Origin: Gnetum montanum
Taxonomy: Eukaryota; Streptophyta; Gnetopsida; Gnetales; Gnetaceae
Assembly: GCA_015680685.1 (NCBI GenBank)
Contig: MNCI01021396.1
Span: forward strand, 525,855 to 589,854
Length of the DNA: 64,000 bases
Direction of reading: 5' to 3'
The notes beneath the pieces were generated by a model. That model saw nothing but the letters and a program-made list of their open reading frames with translations, was not told the DNA's origin and searched no databases. Shown piece after piece: positions 49,540 through 60,822 of the stretch. Each line of letters starts with the position of its first letter. The stretch's first letter is position 1. Both the position numbers and the translations under genes were made by a program.

Positions 49540-50700
49540 ATTAATGGGAACCTTTACAAAGTTTGTTGCAATGGCTTGGGACACTGATGTGTCCTTGACA
49601 TAAATCAACTATGCATTATTCAAGATGCTCATGAAGGCCCTTGTGGGGGCCATTATGCTAGAAGATACACAGCCATAAAAATCCTCATGGCGAGATATTA
49701 CTGGCCAACAATCTTTATGGATGTACACCAATTCATCCACATTTGTGAATGTTGTTTGAAGGATGGTGGAATGATAGCTTGAATGGAGGGGCCACAACAA
49801 TGGATTCACCCTCTTGAGCAATTTGATATTTGGGGTATTAACTTTATGGGTCCCATCACACCTTTGTCAACTAGAAAGGTACATATCATAGTTACAATTT
49901 ACTATTACACTAAGTGGGTAGAAGCAGCAACCATCACTTACTATACTTCCACTACTACTACTTGGTAACAAAATGTCATAAATAGGTTTGGTATGCCTCG
50001 TGCATTAATTTCTAATAATGGAACTCATTTTATAGGTGCCACTTTCTAGAAACTTATGCAACACTTGGGGATTAAGCAAAAACTCACAACATCATATCAC
50101 CCCCAAGCCAATGGTCAAGCTGAGGTTACTAATCAAGAGATTACAAAAATTCTAACATGTACCATTAGCAAATACTGAAGGGACTGGAGCACCAAATTAA
50201 ATGATGCCCCTTGGGCTTATTGCTCCACATGGAAGCTTCCCATAGGTTATTCTCCCTATGAGCTTGTGTATGAAAAACTACCAACACTACCTATCTAATC
50301 CGAGCTTCGTACACTCTCTACAGCCTATGACCTTGACCTGAATCTAAGTCTAGCATAGAAGGAATGAATAATGAACATCAACTTGCTAGATGAAAATTAG
50401 TTAATGGCCCTATCATCTAATAAAATGCATAAGGCATTCAACAAGAAGTACCATGACCTCAAAATAATAAAATTCAAGTTTCAAGTAGGAGACAAGGTCC
50501 TCTACTAGAGTCCTACACATGTACCCCAACGAACCAAATTTTAAACATTGTGGGAAGGACCTTAAATTATTGATGAGACTTTTCCATCTAGGGCCATGAT
50601 TATCTATAAACTTGATAGCCCAGATAAGGAATAATTAGTCAACACCCAACAAGTGAAACCTTTCCATGAGTCTAAGCCAACCAACTCACAGACACCTTGA
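49540..50700 (+). pseudogene. E3 integrase
   Basis: Zinc-binding domain: DAHEGPCGGHY (49618-49650) and CECCLKDGG (49747-49773), giving the HHCC pattern. Core: FDIWGINFMGPI (first Asp, 49820), ISNNGTHF (50008-50031) where the second catalytic Asp is Asn, and NGQAEVTNQEI (Glu, about 50112-50144). Then WAYCSTWKLPIGYSPYELVYEKLPTLPI and a C-terminal FQVGDKVLY. At least five in-frame stops occur, with one D-to-N change. The end near 50700 is set by loss of coding character. Confidence 0.88.
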
Positions 50701-52648
50701 TAGATGAACAACCATGCTCAATCTTTTGGATCTCCTCCTTCCAACTTAGTCATGGGTGAGATGACCACACATACTAACACTTTATGTGGCTCCTTAGTCT
50801 TTTGACTTTTTTGTTTTACACATTTTTGGTTTTTCAATGTTTTGTTTTCATATTCTTTATTTGACATCTTTGTGTTTTTCAGGTCATTGATCTTTTCTAA
50901 GTTTTTTTTACACCATCATTAATATATTTGATCTTTATTGCATAATCTTTTACTTTTTTTATATTTTCTTATGTTTGATGTGTTTCTCTACTCTTTCTAC
51001 TAATAAGGTGTCAAGTACAATGGTAATGTGCTACTCGATGATGGTATGTTTCATTTGTAACTTGATTGTTGATGGCTAGTTTCTAACTTTGAATGTCATT
51101 ACTAATAATTGGGACATGTTTCTTTTCATGTAATAGGTAATGAGTCCACATCATACACCCATTCACATACTCTATGGTTTTTCTTATTTTGGAAATGTGT
51201 GGTCTCTTTTTCATTAATGCAACTTTAATAAATTCGTGACTTGTGTAGTTTATGGAATTAGGAGGGAATCAAAGCTTTGGATAGGGTGTGGCTTCAAAAG
51301 GATGTGGTATTCTTTGTGCTTTTCTATTTTCTTGTGTGCGGGAGTGTTTCCATGAGCTTCTCACCATTTTGTGTCATTCCACAACAGGAAGTCAAATAAG
51401 TCCTTACATGATGTGGTCCTCATCAAAGAAGAAAAAAAGGAAACATGGGAATTCAAAGCACACCCCTTAGACCAAATAAAAGGGCTATAAGAACTAGTTA
51501 TGGGACTTGTCTTATCTCCTCTAACTAAGGCCCTTTCTTACTTACTACTTTCTCTTCAATTTGAAATGGTGGTTGTTTTGTGGGAGCATTCTTGTGTCTT
51601 AGGGGATGGACTAGTCTTAGAATGTTGATGTGAAGTCACTAAAAGTGGTTGGTTTTGGTCTGGACTAAGGATGGATCCTACCAAGTCATTTAATCACAAA
51701 CTCAACAAGGGACTTCATGTGACCATAATTAGAAACTCCATTCCATTCTCCCTCTCCCCCATCTCTACTTTTCATGCCTCACCTCACTGCTGATTTCATG
51801 TTTTGATTCAATGTTCTAGTTTGATGTGTCAGGTTTCTTAGTCAATTACTCCTGGGTTCTTGTACTTAACTTTTTATAAACATTAATCATCCATGGTACC
51901 CATGGACTCCTTGGTTTGAAGTTATGCAAGGGCATAAAAGGCCTATGCCTACTTTGGGGAAGACCCACTTGCATATCTTTTAGTTGGGTTAAGTTAATTT
52001 CTTTACCCTTAGACATTGTTATAATTGAATTCTTTTTATTTACCCCATCAATGCCATCCAATTGTACGCATCTTCACAACTATTTTTAGTAAATTCCTTC
52101 TTTTTATTATTGTGAATTTCTATACCCTCTTTCTAGTATCCCTTGTGTTAAGCTTTTTCTGAATTTTATGGAGCACTTCTCTTACTTATCAAGCAATTAG
52201 TCTATCAAAATCACAACTCAACTAGATAAAATCACTGATGAGACAAAGTATTCAACCATTATATGTTACACTTTATATACTAATCCTTGATTTTGTTGTG
52301 ATTCTAGTGGAGAGCATGGACTAGAAGCTGGACTATCTTCACCAAGGAGGATGAAACAATATCACTCATGGGAGATTGTTCATGACCGTTGGATCTTTCT
52401 TGCCTCTCCCTCATTCTTCTATTACTAAAAAGGGTTGGATGTCCATTAGATCCAAGGGTGTTCTTTCTTGTTGTCATGAACACCTAACTTTGTACACAAT
52501 TGTAATGTTGTATGCTCGGACATTTCTGTATTTGTCTATTTTCTATGTGTCACTCTACATGTTAGTCGAATAGTACACACCTCCTAATATATTTTGAAAA
52601 GGACTTGTTCCTCCTCTTATGTACTCAAGGGCGAGTTTTCATTTAGTC
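50701..52648 (+). other. E3 spacer between integrase and 3' LTR
   Basis: About 1.95 kb without a recognisable ORF. Athila elements often carry an envelope-like ORF here; none is visible. A minus-strand open stretch at 51846-52061 has no known features. Composition is slightly less AT-rich than the surroundings, with CCCTCTCCCCCATCTC near 51755. Confidence 0.5.
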
Positions 52649-52657
52649 GTGGGGGTA
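52649..52657 (+). other. Polypurine tract of E3
   Basis: CGTGGGGGTA immediately precedes the 3' LTR start TGATAAATC. It primes plus-strand synthesis. Confidence 0.75.
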
Positions 52658-53528
52658 TGATAAATCATGTTTTTCATATGCTTCGATATTGGAGTGGCTA
52701 CGATATCGGGTAAATGATATTGCGTACACAATATCGCAATCCAAGATGCAATATCATACATTTGATATCGCAAGGTTACTCTTGGGTCTATAAATGCAAC
52801 CCTCGGGCACACGATTGAGAGTAGTTTTTGGTAGTCAAGTAGCAAAACTCTTGCAATTTGTCCATTTGAGAGTTAGAACATTTTCCGAGTGCCTGCAGTA
52901 GGAGATCTAAGTGTGAAAAGATCTTTATTCAAGCATTTTTGTACTTGAACACACCATTGTGTTGGCAATAAAGACAAGCTCTTTGATTCACCTTGCAACA
53001 CTTGAGACTTTCTTTCTTACGCATTTATATATATTACAATTTCATTTAGTTTACATTAATGTTATTCATTTGGCAATTAATTTTGATTCATTAAGCAACT
53101 GATTAAAATAAACAAGCATGACCCCTTCAAACATATGTGTGACACTTGGTAGCTCAGAAATAGTTAGCGTTTGACAACCCAACAGTGTTTACACAAAGTT
53201 CAAGATGTGTCTGGAAAGTGGGAATGGTTACTTGTGTTAGGCTAGATTAGATCATGGTTTTCTTAGCAACTTAAACACTCTCACTTTCATTCTTGTTCTA
53301 GGCAAGTAAATTGATAAAACACAAAATAATAAAAATCTTATGTCTCAATCACACTTAGTCATACAATTGCATTCCACAAGTGGGATTGGGAAGACAATGA
53401 ATGGACAACATGCATGCACTGTTTAGCTTTAACATACTTGGTAATTAAAGTCTATGGAATTTGATTGAATCACATGTGAATGCCTATGATTTGTATAGTT
53501 GGGCATAGGGGTACTTTGCTACTCATCA
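52658..53528 (+). repeat. 3' LTR of E3
   Basis: TGATAAATCATG to CTACTCATCA, 871 bp, followed by the target copy ACAAG. Hexamers RATATY start at 52685, 52702, 52716, 52730, 52750 and 52764 (17, 14, 14, 20, 14 bp) with TATAAAT at 52789. Most differences from the 5' LTR in the parts compared are C/T or G/A changes. Confidence 0.92.
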
Positions 53529-55230
53529 ACAAGTGTGAAAAGAATGATGTGTTTGAAGACCAAAAGTAACATTTCATAAAAAAATACTAGAAAAAATATA
53601 TTTTGAATTTTGAATCAAAGATCTTACCAACAAGGCTTTAATTTATTGGTGAGGACCCATTAAGAAGGAAAATACATTTGTCTCAATAATGCCTAGCCAA
53701 TGGATCCTACATAGTATTTCATAAATACCTTACTAATCATTAAGAAGCATATAACATATCATATCTAGCTTACTTAAACCCTTACAATATGATTTCATAT
53801 AGTTGTATATCAAGATTTTAGTTATCCACTAAGTATAAAAGTAGTTGTGAATATGAATTAAGTACTGATGTTATGTATTTCTTGTCAATAAGTATTTCAT
53901 TCTTTCTTGAAATTGAAAAAAAAAATATTATGTTTGTAGATGCTTTATCATTCTTTCTTGAAATTGAAAAAAAACTTTTATTATGTTTGTAGATGCTTTA
54001 GATTCATTGATTTTTGCATTGTTAATTTTGATTTTTCCATTGTTAATTATGTATTTGTAATAACAAATAAGACATGTCAGAGTTATCTAGAGTTCAAGTA
54101 GTCTTGATATGTACCACTACCTCATACCATAATCCTTTGATACGTATGATTTGTCTTCTATTACAATTAGACCTATGATTTGCAAAACCACAAATTACCT
54201 ATTCTAACATGGCTTAATGACTTAAAAAATTATAATTTTTATACTTGTACACCTATATTTCCTTGATTTGAACTAAGGTATGAAAATGCTCCGGCCATAA
54301 TTTAAACATTTAAGTTATTAGTCAAAAAATTAACAAAATACTAATTTATGTGCGACATGAGTATATTTCAAATCTATTCCATTGAAGCTTTAAACCTTGT
54401 TCACCTTTAAGATGTGATTTATTATGGTGGATGTTAAAGAAATCGAGCAAAACAACTAAAACATTAAACTTACATGAGCTACGTAATAGGTGACACACAT
54501 AATGTAAAACCTGTCAAGTGCCTTGTACGTACAGAGGTCATCAACTCATTTCAAAAGATGCCCTTACCATTGCAGCTATTACCATTTGAAATCAACCGAC
54601 AATACCATCCACCAGCAAACTTATTGCACAACTCTTGCAATTCCCTCATCATGGAAAAGACAGCTTCAACTTGCAATGTTCCAAATACTAATTAATAATG
54701 CAGATGATTTGTATTTTGCTTTTCGAAAACCAATGTTTGATCAATTTGCCAATCCCGCGGAAGATACCAGAAACGAATTGGCATGCCCGAACAACGCAAA
54801 CCAAACACCTGCAACAAGGAATTGTCGTGTTCGAATAATACAAAGTCATGACAAGATGAAACCTGTATTACGACAAGCAGGCTGTCAATTCTCGAGGCAG
54901 AGGAGTCTGAAGAAAACAAATCCATGACAGGATAGAAGATAATTTATGACAAAAACGTTGCCATCCTTCAAGAAAATACGCGACAGCACGTAAGTGCCAG
55001 TCTTTCAATGCTGGACCACGTCCATATGTGCAGCCTTATCTTATCTTTCTTTCCAACATTTGCTCCCCTCCCTCCGTTTACTGCTGCCGACGAAACAGTA
55101 GTTGATCATCTGCTGATTCTATTTTGTCCGGTCTTATTCTGTAGTCACTAGTACTGTAATCAGATTCTTGTTCGGATCGGAATCTGATCGTTCATTTTTG
55201 GTATACAAACCAATCAAAGAAAAAACGACA
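53529..55230. other. Low-copy DNA upstream of the host gene
   Basis: 53534-54470 is AT-rich with only the 51-bp duplication (53898-53999). From about 54480 GC content rises and no retroelement text is visible. An open plus-strand frame at 54523-54927 looks like no protein I know. The stretch 55020-55090 (TTATCTTATCTTTCTTTCC, then CTCCCCTCCCTCCG) is the kind of pyrimidine-rich sequence common in plant promoters or 5' leaders. It should hold the promoter of the gene at 55231. Confidence 0.45.
53898..53999 (+). repeat. 51-bp tandem duplication
   Basis: CATTCTTTCTTGAAATTG...TTTGTAGATGCTTTAT starts at 53898 and again at 53949. The copies differ mainly in the A-run length and a CTTTT insertion, so the duplication is fairly recent. 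Confidence 0.8.
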
Positions 55231-55597
55231 ATGAGCAGCTATACAGAATTGGTGTGGTGGATGTGGAAATGCTACATTTCTGTGGTGCATCACCTGATCG
55301 AGCAATGCCTCGTGCATCGCATGGATTTGGCAGTCTGTGTTCATGTACTCGCACGCAACGCAGGTGTGCCTCAATCCATCACCCTCGCAGGCAAGAAACC
55401 AACAGTTTTAATTCCAATTTCTCATTCACTAGTATTACTTTCAATGCTTATTGATGGGTTCACTTATAATATATCATGTCAAGTAACAAGGTGGTTGCAG
55501 TGCAGTGTGGAGAGCTTTGGTGAGGGAGAACCCTGAATTTTTCTCAGCGTACGATGCGCATATGCAACCATGTTGCCCTGCTGGGTTACCTCCTTAG
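55231..55597 (+). CDS. Plant protein 1589 (A_thal_3526) family, two exons
   Basis: Exon 1 is 55231-55390, the intron 55391-55505 (115 bp) and exon 2 55506-55597. The product is 83 residues. The start is the first ATG (ACAATGAGC). Signature: VVHHLIEQCLVHRMDL (exon 1) and VWRALVRENPEFFSAY (across and after the intron). This matches the plant-specific family with QHLIExCLxxxM, then VWxxLExENxEFFxAY; its function is unknown. The intron is GC-AG: CAG|GCAAGA donor, TGCAG acceptor. Splicing in phase 1 restores the domain exactly; reading through gives a different frame. No stops occur. It is shorter than many relatives, keeping little beyond the domain, and its tail is CCPAGLPP. It is the only intact host-like gene here. 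Confidence 0.8.
55391..55505 (+). other. GC-AG intron of the host gene
   Basis: Donor CAG|GCAAGA fits the strong consensus seen for GC donors; acceptor GTTGCAGTGCAG. An AG five bases earlier (55499-55500) would give an early stop, so the AG at 55504-55505 is chosen. Confidence 0.7.
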
Positions 55598-55661
55598 GCC
55601 TTCAAAATCATCATCACCACCAACTATTGACATACAAATAAATTCCTGGTATTCTATGATA

Positions 55662-55965
55662 TGCACATGTTTGTATTAGAATTAAATTATGAGACCCTAT
55701 TATATTGCTTTGTTGGGCTCCTGCTGCAGTTTCCTTTTATGTTGTATATTATTGATTACGATCATCATATATTAGTGCAGCCTGCTGCAGTTGCAGTTCC
55801 TTTTATGTTGTATATTATTGATTACGATCATCATATATTAGTGCATGTTTGTATTAGAATTAAATTATGAGACCCGATTATATTGCTTTGTTGGGCTTCT
55901 GCTGCATTTTCCTTTTTTCCTTTTATGTTGTATATTATTGATTACGATGATCAGCATCATATATC
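55662..55965 (+). repeat. A-B-B-A-B mosaic tandem repeat 3' of the host gene
   Basis: Block A (ATGTTTGTATTAGAATTAAATTATGAGACC...TTGTTGGGCT) occurs at about 55667 and 55844. Block B (CCTTTTATGTTGTATATTATTGATTACGAT) occurs at about 55731, 55798 and 55919. Copies are nearly identical, so the expansion is recent compared with the surrounding elements. It lies 65 bp past the stop and may fall in the 3' untranslated region. Confidence 0.85.
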
Positions 55966-56016
55966 AACAGTGAATCTAAATGATTACCAATGATGTCAGC
56001 AGACACCTTCGCGTTC

Positions 56017-56048
56017 TNNNNNNNNNNNNNNNNNNNNNNNNNNNNNNN
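56017..56048. other. Assembly gap (Ns)
   Basis: A run of 32 Ns between the mosaic repeat and the 0.5-kb tandem duplication. Repeats on both sides may have caused the break; true gap size is unknown. Confidence 0.95.
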
Positions 56049-56130
56049 CCCACTACTACGCAGTAATACAACATTATAATATCGTCACGGACCCGTTTCT
56101 CTACCTAGGGGTAAAGAATTTTTACTTTTA

Positions 56131-57221
56131 ATCTTAATTTCAATACTTTACGAATAGGAATTCTTTGAGAATCTATAATTATAACTTCAGGAATATATAA
56201 TTATAGTTTTACTTGCCTTGATTCTATTACACATTCTGTAATTTTAAATCTGGTCAAGCATAAGTTTGCATTTAATCTGATATAGATATCTAATACTCTT
56301 GGATTAGTACAGTTTCACTCAAGTTATCATGATATCATCCTGGGCCTGTTCTTATTTCAAGTTCATTCCATTAAAATTCTACCCTGAACCAAAATTGTTT
56401 TTATTATGCCCATTCAAAGATTTACAAATGTACAGAGGTATAGTTCAGTTTTGCTCATTGTAATAATATAATTCATTGTCCACTAAATCCTATGGGCTAT
56501 GACACAATAAAGGTTCAATTTCATAATTCATTTAGGTATTTAACTTATTCAGATCCACCCTGTATTTTGTAAGATCTAATTTACAACTTGAGTCAAACAA
56601 ACATGTTACAAGATAGACTTTATTTATTCAATATTCCAGTTCAAGCTTAATTTCAACACTTTATGGGTAGGAATTCTTTGGGAATCTATAATTCTAACTT
56701 CGGGAATATGTAATTATAGTTTTACTTGCCATGATTCCTTTATATTTCTAAAACCTTTTGCAACTACTTCTAGGAGTGGGAGTCCTATAGAATCATGATT
56801 CATAAAAGATTACATGTAATTTTAAATTTGGTCAAGCATAAGTTTGCATTTCATCTGATATAGATACCTAATACTCTTCCATTAGTTCAGTTTCACTCAA
56901 GCTATCACGATATCATCATGGGCCTGTTCTTATTTCAATTTCATTCTATTAAAATTCTACCCTGAACCAAAATTGTTTTCATTATGCCCATCCAAAGATT
57001 TACATATGTACAAAGGTATAGTTCAATTTTACTGATTGTAATAATATAATTCATTGTCCAATAAATCCTATGAGCTGTGACACAATAAAGGTTCAATTTC
57101 ATAATTCATTTAGTTATTTAAATTATTCAGATCCACTCTGTATTTTGTAAGATCTAATTTACAACTTGAGTCAAACAAGCATGTTACCAGATAGATTTTA
57201 TTTATTCAATATTCCAGTTCA
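56131..57221 (+). repeat. ~0.5-kb tandem duplication
   Basis: Copy 1 (56131-56643) and copy 2 (56644-57221) both run from CTTAATTTCAA to ATTCAATATTCCAGTTCA. They share long near-identical stretches, such as GTCAAGCATAAGTTTGCATTT and GATATCATC. Copy 2 has about 66 extra bp (near 56745-56815), including AGGAGTGGGAGTCC, absent from copy 1. Identity looks about 93% outside the indel. Confidence 0.88.
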
Positions 57222-58033
57222 TCTATTGAAAAATCCTATCTAATCAGAAAATCATGAACATGGTTTAGAAACAACATTAAAATAAAAATTAGATTCAAAT
57301 CGGTAATATTTATAAAAGAAAACGATATACCCATCAGAGTTGGTTGCAACATTATTCCATTTTTCTTCCGATAAATATAGATTTTAACTCTTTACTATGA
57401 TCACATTAAACTTAAAAGATCAATATAAAAAATACTACCTTATATACGAATGACTCGACTTCAAATCGGCTGGTTTGTTAACATGAGATTAATCAATAGC
57501 AGAATCTGCACAGATTTCAGAAACTATGATTTACAGTTATCACTGTATCCTGCAAGAAATCATTTGTCCTCAAACTCTCCAGAAATTCCCGCGGTACTCG
57601 GCCAGACTTAGAGTCAAGATTCCTGAGGTTAGTGAATTAGAAATTGCTTAAAGGTTTTTAATGACAAGGTTTATAATTATTTTTAATAATTTAACCATTT
57701 TTTACCATGTTTCCCATATTTATCTGAGTCTGATTTCGTCAGAGTTCCACCATGCTGACGCATCGCAGTTTTAGCCAGAATGATCAAGGTTGTGGTTTGG
57801 TTATCTGATATTGCCGCTGAATTTTCGGGTTCTTCTTTGGTTTTCCGGAGATGAATCATAGTATTCTTGTGTGAGTAGCGAAGTTTATTTTTTTAAAGTT
57901 CTTTTCAGATTTAACCTTTATAGGTATAATCAGCCCGGAATCATTGTGAATTTGTATACACAAAATTTACACACGGATACTAAACAGGCATTAAATTTCA
58001 AGGTTACCCTCTAATGATGAACCATAGTTAACA
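57222..58033. other. Low-copy DNA, no gene recognised
   Basis: 57450-57870 is GC-richer than the retroelement DNA and not repetitive in this window (for example CCCGCGGTACTCGGCCAG near 57590). It may hold exons or untranslated parts of a host gene, but no frame or splice pattern convinced me. Confidence 0.35.
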
Positions 58034-58225
58034 TTGAGCAGAATATTCTTGTTGAAGGCGAGATGTGAAATTCACTGCTGCTGGTCAGCAGTGCCAAGGA
58101 TTGTAACAATGGTAGAAACTGCTTCACGTGCAAAGCCTGAGTCTGCAATTTCTGTTCCGCCTAATTTAGTAAAAGCTGTTGTTTCCTCGGGCCTTATACA
58201 AAAATTCGACTTAAACCGATACTAG
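58034..58225 (+). CDS. Possible small ORF or exon, unknown function
   Basis: The frame ends at the TAG 58221-58223... region near GATACTAG. The part from the ATG at 58109 reads MVETASRAKPESAISVPPNL and continues for about 18 residues to DLNRY. Codon use and GC content are closer to the host gene at 55231 than to the retroelement remnants. I recognise no domain, see no signal peptide or membrane segment, and cannot tell whether it is a complete small protein, a terminal exon, or chance. Confidence 0.25.
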   Translation: MSRIFLLKARCEIHCCWSAVPRIVTMVETASRAKPESAISVPPNLVKAVVSSGLIQKFDLNRY

Positions 58226-58319
58226 CGGAAGATCGGTAGAAACCTCACATAACTTAATATACAAAACAAAGCACATCTGTAGAAAAAGTGAACAGACTTG
58301 GATTTTAAGATGGGTCAGC

Positions 58320-60134
58320 TGCTAAATTTGTTAGCCTATATCCACTATAAAACTCTACCAAGACTCTAGGGGACAAAATAATTCTATTAATCAAAGAAAA
58401 AATTATACAGCTTCTTTTACAATCCTCAACTGAGCACAAACTCAAGCTCAAAGTCACACAAATAGCTTTCATAGCAAAGAGGAAGAGAACATACTCTAAC
58501 TTGTCTCAAAACAGAGACTCAAGAGTTTCTCAACCTTTCTTGACAAAGAAAACATAGCTTCTACAGAGAGAAGAAGAAGAAATTCTAGTCTAAGCACAAA
58601 AGTCACAAACCAAAATTATCCAAGCTGAGTAGGGTTGCTTTAATTTATAGCCTTCATTCCTTTTTGTCATTTTCATAGTTGATGTTTCAGCCATTATCAA
58701 TTTGCTAAAGAAGCACGTGAGGAAGTGAGCTATAGCCATTACCAATTTGTTGAAGAGTAGTTGAAGAAGAAGCCATACCTGTTACATTTGAGCTTCCATT
58801 ACTGCATTTGGTATGAGTTTAGCATACAAAGAAAAAATCTATCATTTCATCTTGGCCCTAATGGTTCCTTCCCATGGAAATAACAAGCTCTGCCAATATT
58901 GGAGATAACCACTGTTTCAGCTTCAACGAGCAACCCTTGTTCTGATTAATGGCTTTTAGCTTGCTTTTGTAGCAGAATTGACTCTAGCTTCTTCATGTAA
59001 TAGCCCCTTCCAACATATGCTTAGAATGCCCCTTTTATTTCTTACAGACGTGTTATGGCCTTCCTTAGTCTAGCTTTGTGATGATACGAAACTTGGTTCT
59101 AGCTTTTTCTTCTTTTCTTAATAACCTTTCTCTAACATGGCAAAGCTATTTAGAACAAGAAATAGGTTCTAAATATTGGTTCCAAATGCTGATGTGGCAT
59201 GGGACTTAGTAAGATCAAATTTTGGTTCAAAAGCTTTTTTGTAAAGGAACAAACATTTAAATCAAGATTTTCTATCCAAGCTTACATGTTAAAAGGGAAA
59301 TGCTAACATGCTAGATTAATTTGAGTGTGCCCTTTATGGCTCTACAAGCTAGTTCTATTTTGTGCTTTTCATCTTGAGCTAACATGGTAGAGTAATTCTT
59401 ATCCCTTTGTGATGAGCTAATTTTACTTAGCACTTCTCTTTCATGAGCTGACGTGGTAGAGCAAACTCTTGTTCCTCTTGTAGAGCCAAAAACTAATTCT
59501 ACAAGATTGCTCTACATGCTGAATTGAATTGAAAACCCAGTTAACCTTATCCAAAAATGGCTTACATGATAGTCTTATTTTTGTTATCAAAAAAATAGTT
59601 CTACAAATTGGCTCTATGTGCTAAGCTAGATTAAAATCCTTTTAGCACATATGCTCTAAAAGTTTTTTAGCTTGATCCACCAAGTTCAAAAATGAAAAGC
59701 TATCATGCAAAAGCTAACTTAACAAGCCCTCATTGAGCAGAAAAATAGTTCTATGAATTGGCTCTACATGTTGAGATAGATTAAAATACTCTTGCTCATG
59801 TGCTCTATTTAAGCTCGGCCAAACTAAATAAAGCTATTATAATTAAGTCAACATGAGCTACCATCTTAAAGCTAAAAATAATAAAAACTATCTTCATAAA
59901 GCTAAGAAGAAGAGCTAAGTTGGCTCAAGAACATCCAAATGCACATGATGCTGAGATGGTAGAGTTGATCAAGCTAAGTAGAATAAAAACCACGATTCTA
60001 AACCTTGATTCTAAATGTTGATGTGGCATACAAACCACTTTCCTAAAAAAGGATAAGTCATGAGTTCAATGTCACATGAAAACAAAAGCTCCACTAAAAA
60101 AGAGATGCTTCAGCCAAGCTCAAAACACATAACA
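58320..60134 (-). repeat. LTR-like sequence of a further element, minus strand
   Basis: At the right end the minus strand reads a purine-rich CTCAAAAATGGGAGAT directly followed by TGTTATGTGTTTTGAGC. That is the arrangement of a polypurine tract and LTR start in copia elements. Inside are diverged short repeats: AAAAATAGTTCTACAAATTGG at 59591 recurs at 59741 (150 bp apart), and GAGCTAACATGGTAGAG at 59376 recurs at 59445. The left end is not defined; 58230-58400 shows no clear terminus. Confidence 0.4.
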
Positions 60135-60822
60135 ATCTCCCATTTTTGAGATTGGGTGATCTCACATTGTAAGCTTGAACACATGAAAATAAAGAAGAAT
60201 CATACATAGCCAAGCATACAGTAAACACCTAAAAATCAATCTTAAAATCATCACACACATCAACTTAGATAAACCATATAGATTATAATTCAGGCTCTTA
60301 ACAACAAGCATTAAGTTAGGCAAGAGAATGATACAACTAGTTAAAATGAGAAAATAAACATCATAACATAGCTCATAACAATCAAGGTTACAGTACACGT
60401 AATTAATTAAACACCACATCTAGCTGATCATTTACACAAATCATAATCAATCAAATAGTCAAGAGAATATTGTAACTTAGAATAGTTAAAATAGATGAAA
60501 ATAACTCAGCCAAACATAATGTAAGTTAAGAGATCTGAGAGATCCTACACACTTATACTCTAAGAAGGCAAACATAACAACTCATCACATACCAAAGGAA
60601 ATAATTTTCTAACAAAACCATCAAAAAACCATCTTAAAAATAGAATATGCTTTCCTTTTTTGTGAGAAAATTTGAATGAAAAATCCCCCTGACATAAAGC
60701 AAATCAAGCTCAAAACACACACAAAAGATATAGCTAGAATAAGAGAATAGGTAATAGGAAAACATAGAGATAGACATTGCACAATAAATTTCCCTATGCA
60801 ACAAAGTTTATTAGCTCATAAT
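60135..60822. other. Probable internal 3' end of the element at 58320-60134
   Basis: After the purine tract (60135-60150, minus) the sequence is AT-rich with no pol motif readable on either strand. It ends at the C2 insertion. Confidence 0.3.

Larger units (their letters stand above)
43541..53528 (+). mobile_element. Athila-like Ty3/gypsy element E3, complete structure
   Basis: It has LTRs of 872 and 871 bp, TG...CA ends, a primer site, gag, protease, RT, RNase H, integrase, a ~1.95-kb 3' spacer and a polypurine tract. It is flanked by a perfect 5-bp duplication ACAAG (43536-43540 and 53529-53533). Total length is 9988 bp. RT and integrase text (FLDGYSGYNQI, NLLLNWQKSHLMVQEG, WAYCSTWKLPIGYSPYELVY) is closest to the Athila branch as I know it. 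LTRs differ at roughly one base in eight by eye, so the insertion is old. Every ORF carries stops. Confidence 0.9.

Noticed and set aside
50701-52648. Search for an envelope-like ORF in E3
   Set aside because: No frame with signal peptide, membrane segments or coding continuity was seen.
54523-54927. 134-codon plus-strand frame upstream of the host gene
   Set aside because: No domain, overlapping open frames on both strands, and position fits promoter DNA; not called as a gene.
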